34,424 bases of DNA from Chryseobacterium gleum (GTDB lineage: Bacteria > Bacteroidota > Bacteroidia > Flavobacteriales_C > GCA-002722245). The notes under the pieces were generated by a model. It did not search any database, was not told the origin of the DNA, and saw only the letters and a program-made list of their open reading frames with translations. The DNA lies in assembly GCA_945871895.1 (NCBI GenBank), contig CAMBXP010000020.1, positions 1 through 34,424 of the forward strand. Direction: 5' to 3'. A program made the translations under genes and the position numbers. The number at the start of each line of letters is the position of its first letter. Position 1 is the first letter of the stretch. Below, piece after piece: positions 1 to 8,965 of the stretch.

Positions 1-10
1 CAAACAATAT

Positions 11-36
11 GGGCGGCCGCAAGGGCACGCCCCTAC
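11..36. repeat. GC-rich palindromic intergenic repeat
   Basis: A GC-rich patch in AT-rich DNA. It starts GGGCGGCCGC and ends with CGCCCCTAC, so the outer GGGCG and CGCCC can pair. It looks like a dispersed intergenic repeat, but no second copy is in this window, so the family assignment rests on resemblance only. Confidence 0.35.
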
Positions 37-40
37 AATA

Positions 41-73
41 AAAAAGGGGCTAACTTATTTTTAGCCCCTTTTT
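41..73 (-). terminator. Terminator after the NagB/PIG-L fusion gene
   Basis: A perfect 13-bp hairpin: AAAAAGGGGCTAA at 41-53 pairs with TTAGCCCCTTTTT at 61-73 across a 7-base loop. It lies 18 bases past the stop codon at 92. The A/T flanks would let it work in both directions. Confidence 0.85.
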
Positions 74-91
74 CAATCCATTCAATTCAAC

Positions 92-1993
92 CTACAACAC
101 TTCACCAGCTTGGAAATTCCATCTTCTGAAAGCTTCCATCGCTTCGTATTCAGGTAAACCTAATTTGTTGTACATCTCGGCTGTTTCCTCGTTTCTTTCT
201 TTTGCACGTTGCCAGAATTCACGGCTATCGTTACCAGGAAAAACAGGCACATCTTTTTGAGATTGATGTTTGAAAATCGCCATACGTTTGCGCATTACCT
301 CATTTGGAGACAAAGGCACCGCCATATGAATTTCGTGAATTGGCCATTCATGCCAAGCACCACGATACATCCATACATAACAATCATCCATATATTTTTT
401 CTTTTTCAAGCGACGTACCGCTTCAAAAATAATTTCTAAACAAACTTTATGTGTACCATGCGGATCGGCTAAGTCACCCGCCAAATATATTTGGTGAGGT
501 TTAACTTTTTCAATTAAATCCATCGTGATTTTAACATCCTCTTCCCCTATTCCACCTTTCTTCACTTTACCTGTCTCGTAGAAAGGCAAATTCAAGAAGT
601 GACCTCTTTCATCAGGCACGCCGCAATATCTGTAACCAGCTCTTGCTTCCACCCTTCTAATGGCACCTTTAATTCTTCTAATGACATCTAAATCTTGTCC
701 GCCTGCTTCTTTATTCTCAAAAGACGCTTTTATTTTTTTGTAAAAAGCTTCTGTATCTTTTTTAGAAATACCTAGCTCATCAGCTGCTTCACGCATGAAA
801 TCGGCATACGAAATAACATCATCATCGTGAACAGCAATGTTGCCAGATGTTTGGTAAGCAACGTGTACTTCGTGACCTTGATCAACCAAACGAATGAAAG
901 TACCTCCCATTGAGATAACGTCATCATCTGGATGTGGAGAGAAAATAATTACACGTTTAGGAAATGGTGTAGCTCTTTCTGGTCTGTCCTGACCTTCAGT
1001 ACCCGGTTTACCGCCAGGCCATCCAGTAATGGTATTTCTTAATTTATTGAAAACTTTAATATTTACTTCGTAAGCCGAACCAGCTTTTGAAGTAATATCT
1101 CCCATTCCATATTCATTGTAATCTTCATCAGTTAATTTCAAGATGGCCTTATCCAATTTCAAACTCAACCAAGAAACAGCATTCATGATAGAACTCTCAT
1201 TCCAATCCATCGGCCCAACCAACCAAGGTGTTTTATTTCTAGCTAACTCTTCAGCTGCTGCCTTATCTATTACGAAAGTAGTATCAGGATGATTTTGTAA
1301 AAAAGAAGCTGGCAAATGAGCTGAAATTTCACCTTCCACAGCTTGCTCCACAGCGTATGATTTGCCAACTGTCCAAGCCATTAAATAAATTGTTCTAGCT
1401 TTGAAAATTGAACCAACACCCATAGTGATGGCTGTACGAGGCACATTTTCTTCACTAAAGAAAGTAGATGCTGCATCACGGCGCGTAGTTTTATCTAAAG
1501 TAACCAAACGTGTTTTTGTTGTCATTGAAGAACCTGGCTCGTTAAAACCAATATGCCCAGTTGTGCCAATACCCAACAATTGAATATCTAAACCGCCTTC
1601 TTTGTCAATAGCAGCTTCGTATTTTTTGCAGTAATCTTCTAATTTACTAATTGCGATAGATCCGTCGGGAATATTAATATTCTCTTTTTTAATATCAATA
1701 TGATTGAAGAAATTCTCGCACATGTAGCGGTGATAGCTTTGAATACTATCCTTTTTCATTGGATAATACTCATCTAAGTTGAAAGTCACCACATTTTTAA
1801 AACTTAAACCTTCCTTTTTGTGCATACGCACCAATTCTTCGTAAACCTGAAGTGGCGAGGTCCCTGTGGCTAAGCCCAAAACTGTTTTTTGTTTTTTCTT
1901 ATTGCGAGATTCAATTAAATCGCGAATTTTCTCAGCAACGAATTTCGACCCTTTCACAGAGTCATCATAAACGATAGTCTTAATCTTTTCCAA
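92..1993 (-). CDS. nagB: Glucosamine-6-phosphate deaminase fused to a PIG-L/LmbE-type deacetylase
   Basis: Two-domain enzyme of 633 residues. Residues about 1-265 are a NagB domain, which converts GlcN-6-P to fructose-6-P and ammonia. It has the LDEY motif near residue 75 and GIGTTGHIGFNEPGSS near 145. Residues about 345-600 are a PIG-L/LmbE zinc deacetylase domain with HPDDD (His354) and HGTH (His512, His515), the expected zinc ligands. The substrate of the second domain is unknown; a GlcNAc-type sugar is a natural guess. The start is TTG at 1991-1993. It aligns with the ATG of the neighbouring nagB (LEKIKT against MEKIKT), and a promoter at 2018-2047 rules out the longer frame. The position of the E. 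coli NagB Asp141 is Thr here. It has its own promoter and terminator, so it is transcribed apart from the chitin operon. This fused architecture is known in Bacteroidota. Confidence 0.93.
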   Translation of the reverse strand: MEKIKTIVYDDSVKGSKFVAEKIRDLIESRNKKKQKTVLGLATGTSPLQVYEELVRMHKKEGLSFKNVVTFNLDEYYPMKKDSIQSYHRYMCENFFNHIDIKKENINIPDGSIAISKLEDYCKKYEAAIDKEGGLDIQLLGIGTTGHIGFNEPGSSMTTKTRLVTLDKTTRRDAASTFFSEENVPRTAITMGVGSIFKARTIYLMAWTVGKSYAVEQAVEGEISAHLPASFLQNHPDTTFVIDKAAAEELARNKTPWLVGPMDWNESSIMNAVSWLSLKLDKAILKLTDEDYNEYGMGDITSKAGSAYEVNIKVFNKLRNTITGWPGGKPGTEGQDRPERATPFPKRVIIFSPHPDDDVISMGGTFIRLVDQGHEVHVAYQTSGNIAVHDDDVISYADFMREAADELGISKKDTEAFYKKIKASFENKEAGGQDLDVIRRIKGAIRRVEARAGYRYCGVPDERGHFLNLPFYETGKVKKGGIGEEDVKITMDLIEKVKPHQIYLAGDLADPHGTHKVCLEIIFEAVRRLKKKKYMDDCYVWMYRGAWHEWPIHEIHMAVPLSPNEVMRKRMAIFKHQSQKDVPVFPGNDSREFWQRAKERNEETAEMYNKLGLPEYEAMEAFRRWNFQAGEVL

Positions 1994-2017
1994 GGTGTTT
2001 ATTTTAAAGTATTGTAG

Positions 2018-2047
2018 CAAAAATATGCTAAAAAGTAAAACGGCAAA
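2018..2047 (-). promoter_or_regulatory. Bacteroidota-type promoter of the NagB/PIG-L fusion
   Basis: Read on the minus strand, TTTG (2044-2047), 18 bases, then TATTTTTG (2018-2025), a full match to the TAnnTTTG -7 box. Transcription would start near 2011, just upstream of the TTG start at 1993. Together with the terminator at 2075-2108 it makes this gene a separate transcription unit. Confidence 0.75.
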
Positions 2048-2074
2048 ATATTAAAGGTAAAAACTTACAAAAAA

Positions 2075-2108
2075 GAAAAGTCCTCCGTTGGCTAACGGGG
2101 GACTTTTC
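2075..2108 (-). terminator. Terminator after the chitin operon (nagB)
   Basis: A 15-bp hairpin with one G-T pair: arm GAAAAGTCCTCCGTT at 2075-2089, arm AACGGGGGACTTTTC at 2094-2108. On the minus strand it is followed by TTTTTTG. It lies 20 bases past the nagB stop. Confidence 0.88.
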
Positions 2109-2128
2109 TTAATATTGAATTAACCTTG

Positions 2129-2884
2129 TTATGCAGTAACTACAGAAGCTGCTTTATCTAAAATAAAAACAGTGTTATTGTGTTTCTGTAAGAAGGTAGC
2201 AGGAACTTGGTCTGTAATCGCACCGTTGATAGATTCAGCAACGATAGAAGCTTTCTTCTCGCCCCAAGCGAACAAATAAATTTGTTTTGCTTTAAGGATT
2301 GTTCCAACGCCCATTGTAATTGCTTTGGTGCATACATGCTCTTTGCCACCAAAATCATTGGCTGCATCGGTACGAGTGATATCATTTAAGATAACCATTC
2401 TAGTGATAGAATTTTCTGCAGAACCAGGCTCATTGAAACCAATATGACCAGTTCTACCAATTCCTAAAACTTGTAAATCCAATCCTCCAGCGGCATCAAT
2501 TTTTGCTTCGTACGCGTTGCAAAAAGCAGCAACATCTGCCTCAGCCAAAGTACCATCAGGAATATTTACATTTTCCTTTTTGATATCGATGTGATTGAAT
2601 AAATTTTCGAACATGAATTTAACATAGCTTTGTTCTGCGTTTGGTTGCATTGGAAAATATTCATCCAAGTTGAAAGTAACAACATTTGCAAAACTTAAGC
2701 TTTCCTCTTTATGCATGCGAATCAATTCTGCATACAATTTCAAAGGAGATGAACCTGTTGCCAAGCCCAACACAGTTTTTTTTCCTAATTTATTATTCGC
2801 TTCAATTAATTCACGAATTTTTCCTGCAACGTATTTAGAGCCGGCTGCGGCATCTTCGTACACTAATGTTTTAATCTTTTCCAT
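2129..2884 (-). CDS. nagB: Glucosamine-6-phosphate deaminase (single domain)
   Basis: Converts glucosamine-6-phosphate to fructose-6-phosphate and ammonia in the cytoplasm, the step that feeds amino sugars into glycolysis. At 251 residues it matches the usual single-domain enzyme. Visible motifs are GLATGSSP (residues 40-47, phosphate loop), LDEY (73-76, with the general-base Asp74) and GIGRTGHIGFNEPGS (141-155, His147 and Glu152). The residue matching E. coli Asp141 is Thr145, as in the fused paralogue. It is the last gene of the chitin operon, 17 bases after the lipoprotein gene, and is closed by a strong terminator. The placement indicates that the operon's sugar is GlcNAc-based. It is clearly paralogous to the N-terminal half of the neighbouring fusion. 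Confidence 0.95.
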   Translation of the reverse strand: MEKIKTLVYEDAAAGSKYVAGKIRELIEANNKLGKKTVLGLATGSSPLKLYAELIRMHKEESLSFANVVTFNLDEYFPMQPNAEQSYVKFMFENLFNHIDIKKENVNIPDGTLAEADVAAFCNAYEAKIDAAGGLDLQVLGIGRTGHIGFNEPGSAENSITRMVILNDITRTDAANDFGGKEHVCTKAITMGVGTILKAKQIYLFAWGEKKASIVAESINGAITDQVPATFLQKHNNTVFILDKAASVVTA

Positions 2885-2901
2885 GGCGGTAAAAATATAA
2901 T

Positions 2902-3945
2902 TTATTCCTCAAAGAAAGGAGCTCCCACAGTAAAAATAACAAAGTCGTAATCGATTTCGTTGGTTAATGATTCTACAGTACAACCCAATTGCAAGTCAAT
3001 TGTTATCAAATCAGACGCTTTGGTCAACACTGTACCATCATTAGAAACCATGTCAGACAAGCGAACACTGCATAACTTCCAACCATCCCAGTCAACTTTC
3101 TTTCTATAAGTCCATTTAACATCTGCGGAAATACCCAATGAAAGAACCGCCTCAGTGTTTTTTGCTTTGCCTGAACGGATGTACACATTCAACCATATAT
3201 TACTAGGATCTGTTGTGCTTAATACTTTCATAGGAGAAGTTGGGGTAGCAGACAAATCGTCAATGCTCACACCACCAAAATACCACAGTTTGCTACTAGT
3301 TGTTGAAGCACCATCGATATTCGCATAATATCCACCTGCTGGCGAGCCATCGGTTGTAATATAAGTCCAATCAACAGTTTTACTTAAATCTGTCACTTGC
3401 GGATAAAAATAACCATCAACACCTTGCCCTTGAACAACACCCAATGTTCCAACATCTAACAATCCATTTTTATCAAAATCTCTTAATAAACAACCAAAAC
3501 TTCCATGCGTGTTAGCAAAATTAGAGGCACCTTGTAATGTGAATTCTTTGGTAAGGGCATCTCTGCACTGAACTTTAAAAGTTAATTTACAAGTACCAGG
3601 TTTGAAAAGTGGAGCTTTTCTAGAATTTCCATACCACCAAACGCTTACATCTTTACCTTCGCCAGAGTAAGCCTTACTGGCGGATCCATCATTAGCTTCA
3701 ATGGTTAATGTCCATTTTACACTTTCATCAAAATTAGCAACAACATTTAACCCGCCTGAAGATAAATTAACCACTCCATTGGTCATACCATTAAAAGTTA
3801 AATCATCTAACGATACTGTAAAAGCGTCACTAGGACAGAGACTATTCCCTAGCGGATCTTTTTGTCGTTTACAACCTGAAAAAGTGATGACAACCACTAA
3901 AGCAGCAAGCAAAACAAATCGGCTATATTTTATTATGTTTTTCAT
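2902..3945 (-). CDS. Lipoprotein with carbohydrate-binding-like C-terminus (chitin operon)
   Basis: Predicted lipoprotein of 347 residues. The signal peptide ends in a lipobox, TFSGC, with Cys25. Residues about 40-140 look like an immunoglobulin-like beta domain (FDESVKWTLTIEA ... WWYG). The C-terminal half has the pattern of a galactose-binding-like sandwich: WLNVYIRSG, VDWDGWKLCSVRLSDM, IDYDFVIFTVGAPF. That pattern resembles CBM11/CIA30-type domains. It is a tandem paralogue of the next gene upstream; both share the DW(D/E)GWK and IDY..VI blocks. The place in an operon with a chitinase and two outer-membrane barrels suggests it captures chitin oligosaccharides at the outer membrane. No SusD-like features (no TPR helices) are visible. 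The binding role is inferred. Confidence 0.8.
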   Translation of the reverse strand: MKNIIKYSRFVLLAALVVVITFSGCKRQKDPLGNSLCPSDAFTVSLDDLTFNGMTNGVVNLSSGGLNVVANFDESVKWTLTIEANDGSASKAYSGEGKDVSVWWYGNSRKAPLFKPGTCKLTFKVQCRDALTKEFTLQGASNFANTHGSFGCLLRDFDKNGLLDVGTLGVVQGQGVDGYFYPQVTDLSKTVDWTYITTDGSPAGGYYANIDGASTTSSKLWYFGGVSIDDLSATPTSPMKVLSTTDPSNIWLNVYIRSGKAKNTEAVLSLGISADVKWTYRKKVDWDGWKLCSVRLSDMVSNDGTVLTKASDLITIDLQLGCTVESLTNEIDYDFVIFTVGAPFFEE

Positions 3946-3963
3946 ACTTATCTATTTTGTTTT

Positions 3964-5082
3964 TTAATACTTAGGAACAAAAGGACCACCTTCAGAAATC
4001 ACTACATAGTCGATATCAGCTGACACATTTAAACCTGGTGTTGGATAAGACAACAATGAAACAGCCATTGCTGTTATTTTCCAAGGCTCTTTCACCCTGT
4101 TACCATTTCCACCGGTTTTTAAATCGCTTGAAGGTTTAAATTTGCTGTAAGGAATACTAACCAATTTCCAACCTTCCCAATCTACAACAATATCGTAAAT
4201 CCAACCATCGTTGCTTGCTTGAGCATCTGAATTGTATAAAAATCCAGCTGTTATAGCATTAATCAAATTCTGTTTAGAAGTTGCTGAATCAAGTTCATAA
4301 GCTTTTAACTCAATTGCTGTATTCGACTGCCCTGTGCCTCTGATATATAAATTGAAATACAAATCCTCAGGATTTTCAGCTTGAATATTATCTTCTGGCA
4401 TAACTTGTTTAGCTATTTCAAGCAACGGATCATGATTGATGCTTAACAACCAACCATTTTTATTGATATCTGTACCTTCCATGTGGCAACTTTTTACACC
4501 TTCTACAGCGTAATCCGTATACTTAGCAAATTTTGGATAGCCATTATCAGCCTGATCAGTAGAAACACCAGCCATACCAACTGTTCCTTTTTCAAAATCA
4601 TCAATCACCCTATACTTCACTCCATCTACGGTTCTTAAATTGTAAGAAAGTGTTTTAAGAATGACGATTTTTTTGTTCAAAGCAAAGGTGGTATCCAAGC
4701 CCAATACATTCAACTTAGCATAGCAAGTATCATATGTTGAGAAAAAACGATTACCTGTTGATTCACCTTGCCACCATCCATTAGTAACATCAATCTTTTT
4801 TCCTTTTCCTTTAATTTTCATTTCTGCACCAGAATCATCGCTCGACACAGTTAATGTCCACGATACATCTTCGTTAAATTCAGCACTAAAAAATAGAGCC
4901 GTATTCAACTGCAAATTTGAAAGCGTAAAGTTTGGATTGGTCTTGTTCACATTTAAAGCTGTAACCAACGCAAAATCTTTAGTGGCGAAACCTTGTTCGG
5001 TTCCAACCATAGTTTCTCTTTTACAAGATGCTGCAAAGAGCATAGTGATAGAGAGAATACCTGTTATTAATTTACTTCTCAT
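3964..5082 (-). CDS. Lipoprotein with CBM11/CIA30-like C-terminus (chitin operon)
   Basis: Predicted lipoprotein of 372 residues with lipobox LFAASC (Cys20). An N-terminal Ig-like region (FNEDVSWTLTVSSDD) is followed by a beta-sandwich that begins YRVIDDFEKGTVG. That opening is typical of CBM11/CIA30-like galactose-binding domains, and the domain goes on to YFNLYIRGTG, VDWEGWKLVSIPYSKF and ADIDYVVISEGGPF. It is a paralogue of the downstream 347-residue lipoprotein. The gap to the barrel gene upstream is 11 bases and to the downstream lipoprotein 18, so all are co-transcribed. The likely role is a sugar-binding partner of one of the barrels. The lipobox and fold pattern are visible in the sequence; the chitin ligand is inferred from the operon. 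Confidence 0.8.
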   Translation of the reverse strand: MRSKLITGILSITMLFAASCKRETMVGTEQGFATKDFALVTALNVNKTNPNFTLSNLQLNTALFFSAEFNEDVSWTLTVSSDDSGAEMKIKGKGKKIDVTNGWWQGESTGNRFFSTYDTCYAKLNVLGLDTTFALNKKIVILKTLSYNLRTVDGVKYRVIDDFEKGTVGMAGVSTDQADNGYPKFAKYTDYAVEGVKSCHMEGTDINKNGWLLSINHDPLLEIAKQVMPEDNIQAENPEDLYFNLYIRGTGQSNTAIELKAYELDSATSKQNLINAITAGFLYNSDAQASNDGWIYDIVVDWEGWKLVSIPYSKFKPSSDLKTGGNGNRVKEPWKITAMAVSLLSYPTPGLNVSADIDYVVISEGGPFVPKY

Positions 5083-5093
5083 AGTTTAACTTA

Positions 5094-6791
5094 TTAGAAT
5101 TTACCTTGGTAAACCAAGAACAATTGAGAAATATTGTAAGAATTGCTAGCCAACAATGCATTGTAAGTTACCATATTGTAATTTACAGAAAATGCTTGCT
5201 GAGGAGAGAATCTTAATTGCAACCCTGCAGATGCAACAGACTGACTAGAATTGATGTTCACCTCTGTCATATTTACAATTTGGTTGAAATCATTTCTTGG
5301 AGCCTGAAATTCATTTCCTTCTGCACTAAACATTTTATATCCTAACAATAAATCTACTTTTTTAACTACTTCGAAAGAAACACCAGCATCTGCTACAGTG
5401 CTTGTTAAAGCAATGCTACCTTTGCCATCTCTCGATGTTTTTTCCATTCTTCCACCCACTGAAACATCAAACTTTCTATTCCAGTCTAGCATTTTACCCA
5501 ACTCAAGTTTAACACCTCCCTTAACAACCAAAAATGATCTTGTATCAGCAGTACCTTCTCCAATAATCTCGTTCAACATATCTGCACCAACCTCAAAACA
5601 AATGTTTTTCATGCTGGTATCCGACGACACTAATAAAGACGGACCTGTGCGGTTTGGGGTTGCCTTACCATATGGTGAAGCGTTGTTGTACTCGTTCATA
5701 AATGGAGTAAGAACACCACTAATCTTAGCATTGTACACTTGTTCTGACGTTAATCTATCGAATAAGATTGGAGTTCTAACAACTGCTGCATTGCTTACCA
5801 TTCCAAACAAAGCAGGATTTTGGTTGTCGGCAACTCTTCTTGATTGTGCTGTTGGACTGTTATAGAAAGGACCAACGTTAGTATAGCCCAAGCCAAATTT
5901 CAAACCAGAAGAAAGAGCATAACTAGCTTTTAAGTCAAAGAAGAAATCTTTGTAGCTTTGAGTAGAATCATTAATTACATCAGAATACTTGAAGCTAGAT
6001 GCTCCGCCTTCAAAATGAATATTTAATTTACCAGCACCAATAGCTTTAGTATAATCAACATCACCCGTTCCAACATGATTTTTGTACGAGAACTGAGAAG
6101 ATTGAATATCAACGTCGGTTAAACCAACATAATTTCCACCTAATATCAATGATTCACCAATGGTAGCAGCAACTCTTGCTCCCGACAATAATCTGTCACC
6201 TACGTTAGCATCATTGGTTGAGCTTGTTCTGGTTACAAAACCATAAGTTCCAAGTCCCCAATCTTTACCATGGTACTTGTATTGTAAGTGCGCACCTTGT
6301 AATAACCAACCATTTCCACTGTTCATGTTTTCATACTCGGTAATTGCTCTTCTGTTTTTGAAGATTTCACCTTCGTATTTGTTGTACATATCACCGAAAT
6401 TAAAAACGGTAAATGGAGTCATTTGCAAACGAATATCTCCAATCTCATATTTAAAATCACCAACAGTACCCATCATTTTAAACTGACGGAATTTAAACGT
6501 TGTATTGCTACCGAAGAAAGCACCAAATTCACTACGAACCCTAAATTCAGCAGAAGCTTGAAACATAGAGTCGATAGCTAAATTGTTTCTTAAATCGAAT
6601 AAGTTGTATCCACCCAAACCTTCGCTGTGTGTTTGGCCGTCTCCCTCCATAATATTTCCACTCAACTTGTTGTTGGTGATGTATGAACGACCAAGGCCAT
6701 TCATAGAAAATTTAGCAGGTAATTGCGCGCTAGCAGTAAAGCCAAGTGCTACTATAAGCGCCGATGTTAATAATGTTTTTTTGTTTTGCAT
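5094..6791 (-). CDS. Outer-membrane beta-barrel protein (chitin operon, 565 aa)
   Basis: Signal peptide (MQNKKTLLTSALIVALGFTASAQ) followed by about 540 residues of alternating amphipathic strands with many Gly/Tyr/Asn turns. It ends in Phe (VYQGKF), the usual C-terminus of an outer-membrane barrel. There is no plug domain, TonB box or carboxypeptidase-like N-terminus, so it is not SusC-like and reads as a porin-type barrel. It is packed 12 bases after the 702-residue barrel gene and 11 before the lipoprotein gene. The probable role is passage of chitin oligosaccharides across the outer membrane, perhaps with the lipoproteins as surface receptors. I do not recognise a named family. Confidence 0.78.
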   Translation of the reverse strand: MQNKKTLLTSALIVALGFTASAQLPAKFSMNGLGRSYITNNKLSGNIMEGDGQTHSEGLGGYNLFDLRNNLAIDSMFQASAEFRVRSEFGAFFGSNTTFKFRQFKMMGTVGDFKYEIGDIRLQMTPFTVFNFGDMYNKYEGEIFKNRRAITEYENMNSGNGWLLQGAHLQYKYHGKDWGLGTYGFVTRTSSTNDANVGDRLLSGARVAATIGESLILGGNYVGLTDVDIQSSQFSYKNHVGTGDVDYTKAIGAGKLNIHFEGGASSFKYSDVINDSTQSYKDFFFDLKASYALSSGLKFGLGYTNVGPFYNSPTAQSRRVADNQNPALFGMVSNAAVVRTPILFDRLTSEQVYNAKISGVLTPFMNEYNNASPYGKATPNRTGPSLLVSSDTSMKNICFEVGADMLNEIIGEGTADTRSFLVVKGGVKLELGKMLDWNRKFDVSVGGRMEKTSRDGKGSIALTSTVADAGVSFEVVKKVDLLLGYKMFSAEGNEFQAPRNDFNQIVNMTEVNINSSQSVASAGLQLRFSPQQAFSVNYNMVTYNALLASNSYNISQLFLVYQGKF

Positions 6792-6803
6792 CGCTATAAT
6801 GTA

Positions 6804-8912
6804 TTAGAAGAAGATTTTTAATTCAAATGTTGTTTCGTGTCCGTTAAACTTGTCTTTGGTGAAGTTAGCATCTTTATGTGTGAAATATCTGTGACGAAGA
6901 TGTAAACTCATGTTTCTGTTGATGTCATAATCAACACCCGCAGCAAGAGTGGTTCCTAACTGACTGATTACTCTTTCCTCTTTTGAGTAAAGATTTTTTC
7001 CTTCAAGGATTTCTTGTGCAGTATACACTCTATCTGTTTTAACAATCTTATCTGGTGATAAATCTGTATAAATACTTCCTTTCACTGTTTCAAAACCAGC
7101 CTCAGCAACAACGTTGAATTTTTTCGTAATGCTAAAAGCAGCGGTGAAATCTTCATAGAAAACAGAAATCAAAGTATTTTTGTTTCCAGGCATACCTGCA
7201 ATTGGCGTAAACTTCTTACTTACCACATTGTAGCTATTGAAGTTTAACAATACCAATTCGTGTTTACCCAATTTCAACTTAGCTTTGGTGAATAACTCTA
7301 AAGTATTGAACCCTTTAAGATAGGTATTAGATGCACCTGCTTCTGCTGGATTGATTGTGATTGTTTCAAAAGTTCTAAACCAATACGATTTAACTCTGTG
7401 GTATGGTCCACCTGCCTGAAACCAAGGGCGTAATCTTGAACGAGAGAAATCATTCACACGATGTTGAATGGTAATACTATCGTGTAAATTTTTACGCTCA
7501 GCACCAAAAGCATAACCCAATTGCACTTTAACATATTTACCAATTCCACCTTCAGCGCGGAAATTCACACCCTGACGGTTGTTGGCAATTTGTCCAACTT
7601 CTTGCGAAATATTGGTAAACTGTAAGTTATCATAGATTTGATCGGTACTAAAACCTCCATCACCCAAGCTTGAATTACTGTTTAAAATACCTCCATCTAA
7701 ACTTCCTAAACCTTCAGCAATATTGTAGTATTCTACTGAGAATGGAACCAAAACTACGCGTTTATCAAATTCGGTTCTGAAATAAAAACCAGGAGCCCAT
7801 GTACCTTTTCCTGTTGCAGGGTTCTCTAGTTTACCGGCTCCAAATTCTCCAGATACATTTACTTTTTTGATTTTGAAGTCAAAATCTAAGGTAGTTACAG
7901 TGTTGTTATCTGGTAAGCCGCTTGTAAAAGTAGTTTTTGCTCTTTTCGCATAATAGTTATAGCCTACTTTACCTCTAATAGCTCTTTCGAAAACTACTTT
8001 TTCCAATCTACCAGCTGCAGTGTAAGAAGGAAAATAATCCACCGATTGCGCAATAGCTACGTTTCTGTTGGTTCTACCAAATACCCCTTTCAAACTAATT
8101 TGATAAGGTAGATATTCAGTTTCGAAAACAACACCTACTAGCGGACTTCTTCCTAAGGCTTGGTTACCAATGTTACTCGACATGGTATAGTATTCAGAGA
8201 ATCTCTCAAAAGATCTTCTATACCAATCCCAAGGCAAACGGTTAAAGTAGTTGTCTCTGTATTCTGGCTGACCCATCGTAAATTTACTAAGATTGGTCCA
8301 CAAAACTTCACCAGCCATTACGCTAGTTTGAAACAATCCATTTCTAATTCTACCAGAGAAATTGATATTTTGACGAGCACTTGCTTGGCGACTAGAATTA
8401 CCCAAAACATCTCCTGTAAATACAGGTGATAATGAATAACCTACATTAAAATCAATGTTTGTTCTAATTTTAGATGCCAAGTTCAACTCTAAAATTGGGT
8501 ATCCCCCATTCGCATTTGACGCTACGTTTACCAAAGGATAATCAGAAAAAGAGATATTCTTTTCACTGGTTGCCATGTCATCATAATGATCTCCCATGTT
8601 TCTGTAGATAGTAAGAAATCTTACTACTCCCGAAACGACTAAATCATCAGAGAACAAAGCTTTACCTTGATTTCCTCCTATGTAGTTAAAATGTTTATTT
8701 AAGCTTGTTCCACTTGTTAAAGGATTGTAATTTGGGTTCAACATCAAAGTTGAAGTTCCCGCAAATGGAATGGTTCTGTTTCCGGTTAAGTATCCATCTT
8801 GCGCTGCAGGTAAAGAATCACCTGGTCCCGCAAAGGCTGTACTAAATCCGAAAAGCAACCCGACCGCTCCCAAAACTTTTGCGTGTCGGATACTTTTGTT
8901 CTTTTTAATCAT
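6804..8912 (-). CDS. Outer-membrane beta-barrel protein (chitin operon, 702 aa)
   Basis: A basic N-terminus and signal peptide (MIKKNKSIRHAKVLGAVG ... TAFAG) precede a long run of beta-strand repeats ending FELKIFF, with the aromatic C-terminus of outer-membrane proteins. At 702 residues it is larger than a classical porin. It has no TonB-dependent receptor plug, so the fold is probably a single barrel with long loops. It lies 53 bases after the chitinase and 12 before the second barrel. The two barrels do not look like recent duplicates, which suggests distinct tasks such as oligosaccharide uptake and surface display. I do not recognise a named family. Confidence 0.75.
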   Translation of the reverse strand: MIKKNKSIRHAKVLGAVGLLFGFSTAFAGPGDSLPAAQDGYLTGNRTIPFAGTSTLMLNPNYNPLTSGTSLNKHFNYIGGNQGKALFSDDLVVSGVVRFLTIYRNMGDHYDDMATSEKNISFSDYPLVNVASNANGGYPILELNLASKIRTNIDFNVGYSLSPVFTGDVLGNSSRQASARQNINFSGRIRNGLFQTSVMAGEVLWTNLSKFTMGQPEYRDNYFNRLPWDWYRRSFERFSEYYTMSSNIGNQALGRSPLVGVVFETEYLPYQISLKGVFGRTNRNVAIAQSVDYFPSYTAAGRLEKVVFERAIRGKVGYNYYAKRAKTTFTSGLPDNNTVTTLDFDFKIKKVNVSGEFGAGKLENPATGKGTWAPGFYFRTEFDKRVVLVPFSVEYYNIAEGLGSLDGGILNSNSSLGDGGFSTDQIYDNLQFTNISQEVGQIANNRQGVNFRAEGGIGKYVKVQLGYAFGAERKNLHDSITIQHRVNDFSRSRLRPWFQAGGPYHRVKSYWFRTFETITINPAEAGASNTYLKGFNTLELFTKAKLKLGKHELVLLNFNSYNVVSKKFTPIAGMPGNKNTLISVFYEDFTAAFSITKKFNVVAEAGFETVKGSIYTDLSPDKIVKTDRVYTAQEILEGKNLYSKEERVISQLGTTLAAGVDYDINRNMSLHLRHRYFTHKDANFTKDKFNGHETTFELKIFF

Positions 8913-8965
8913 TCAGACTTCAGATTAATTTATAGTTATTAATAAAGCAACAAATTCTAGTTTTT

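Noticed and set aside
6804..8912. The 702-aa barrel as a SusC/TonB-dependent transporter
   Set aside because: No plug domain, TonB box or carboxypeptidase-like N-terminus, and it is shorter than the usual 900-1000 residues.
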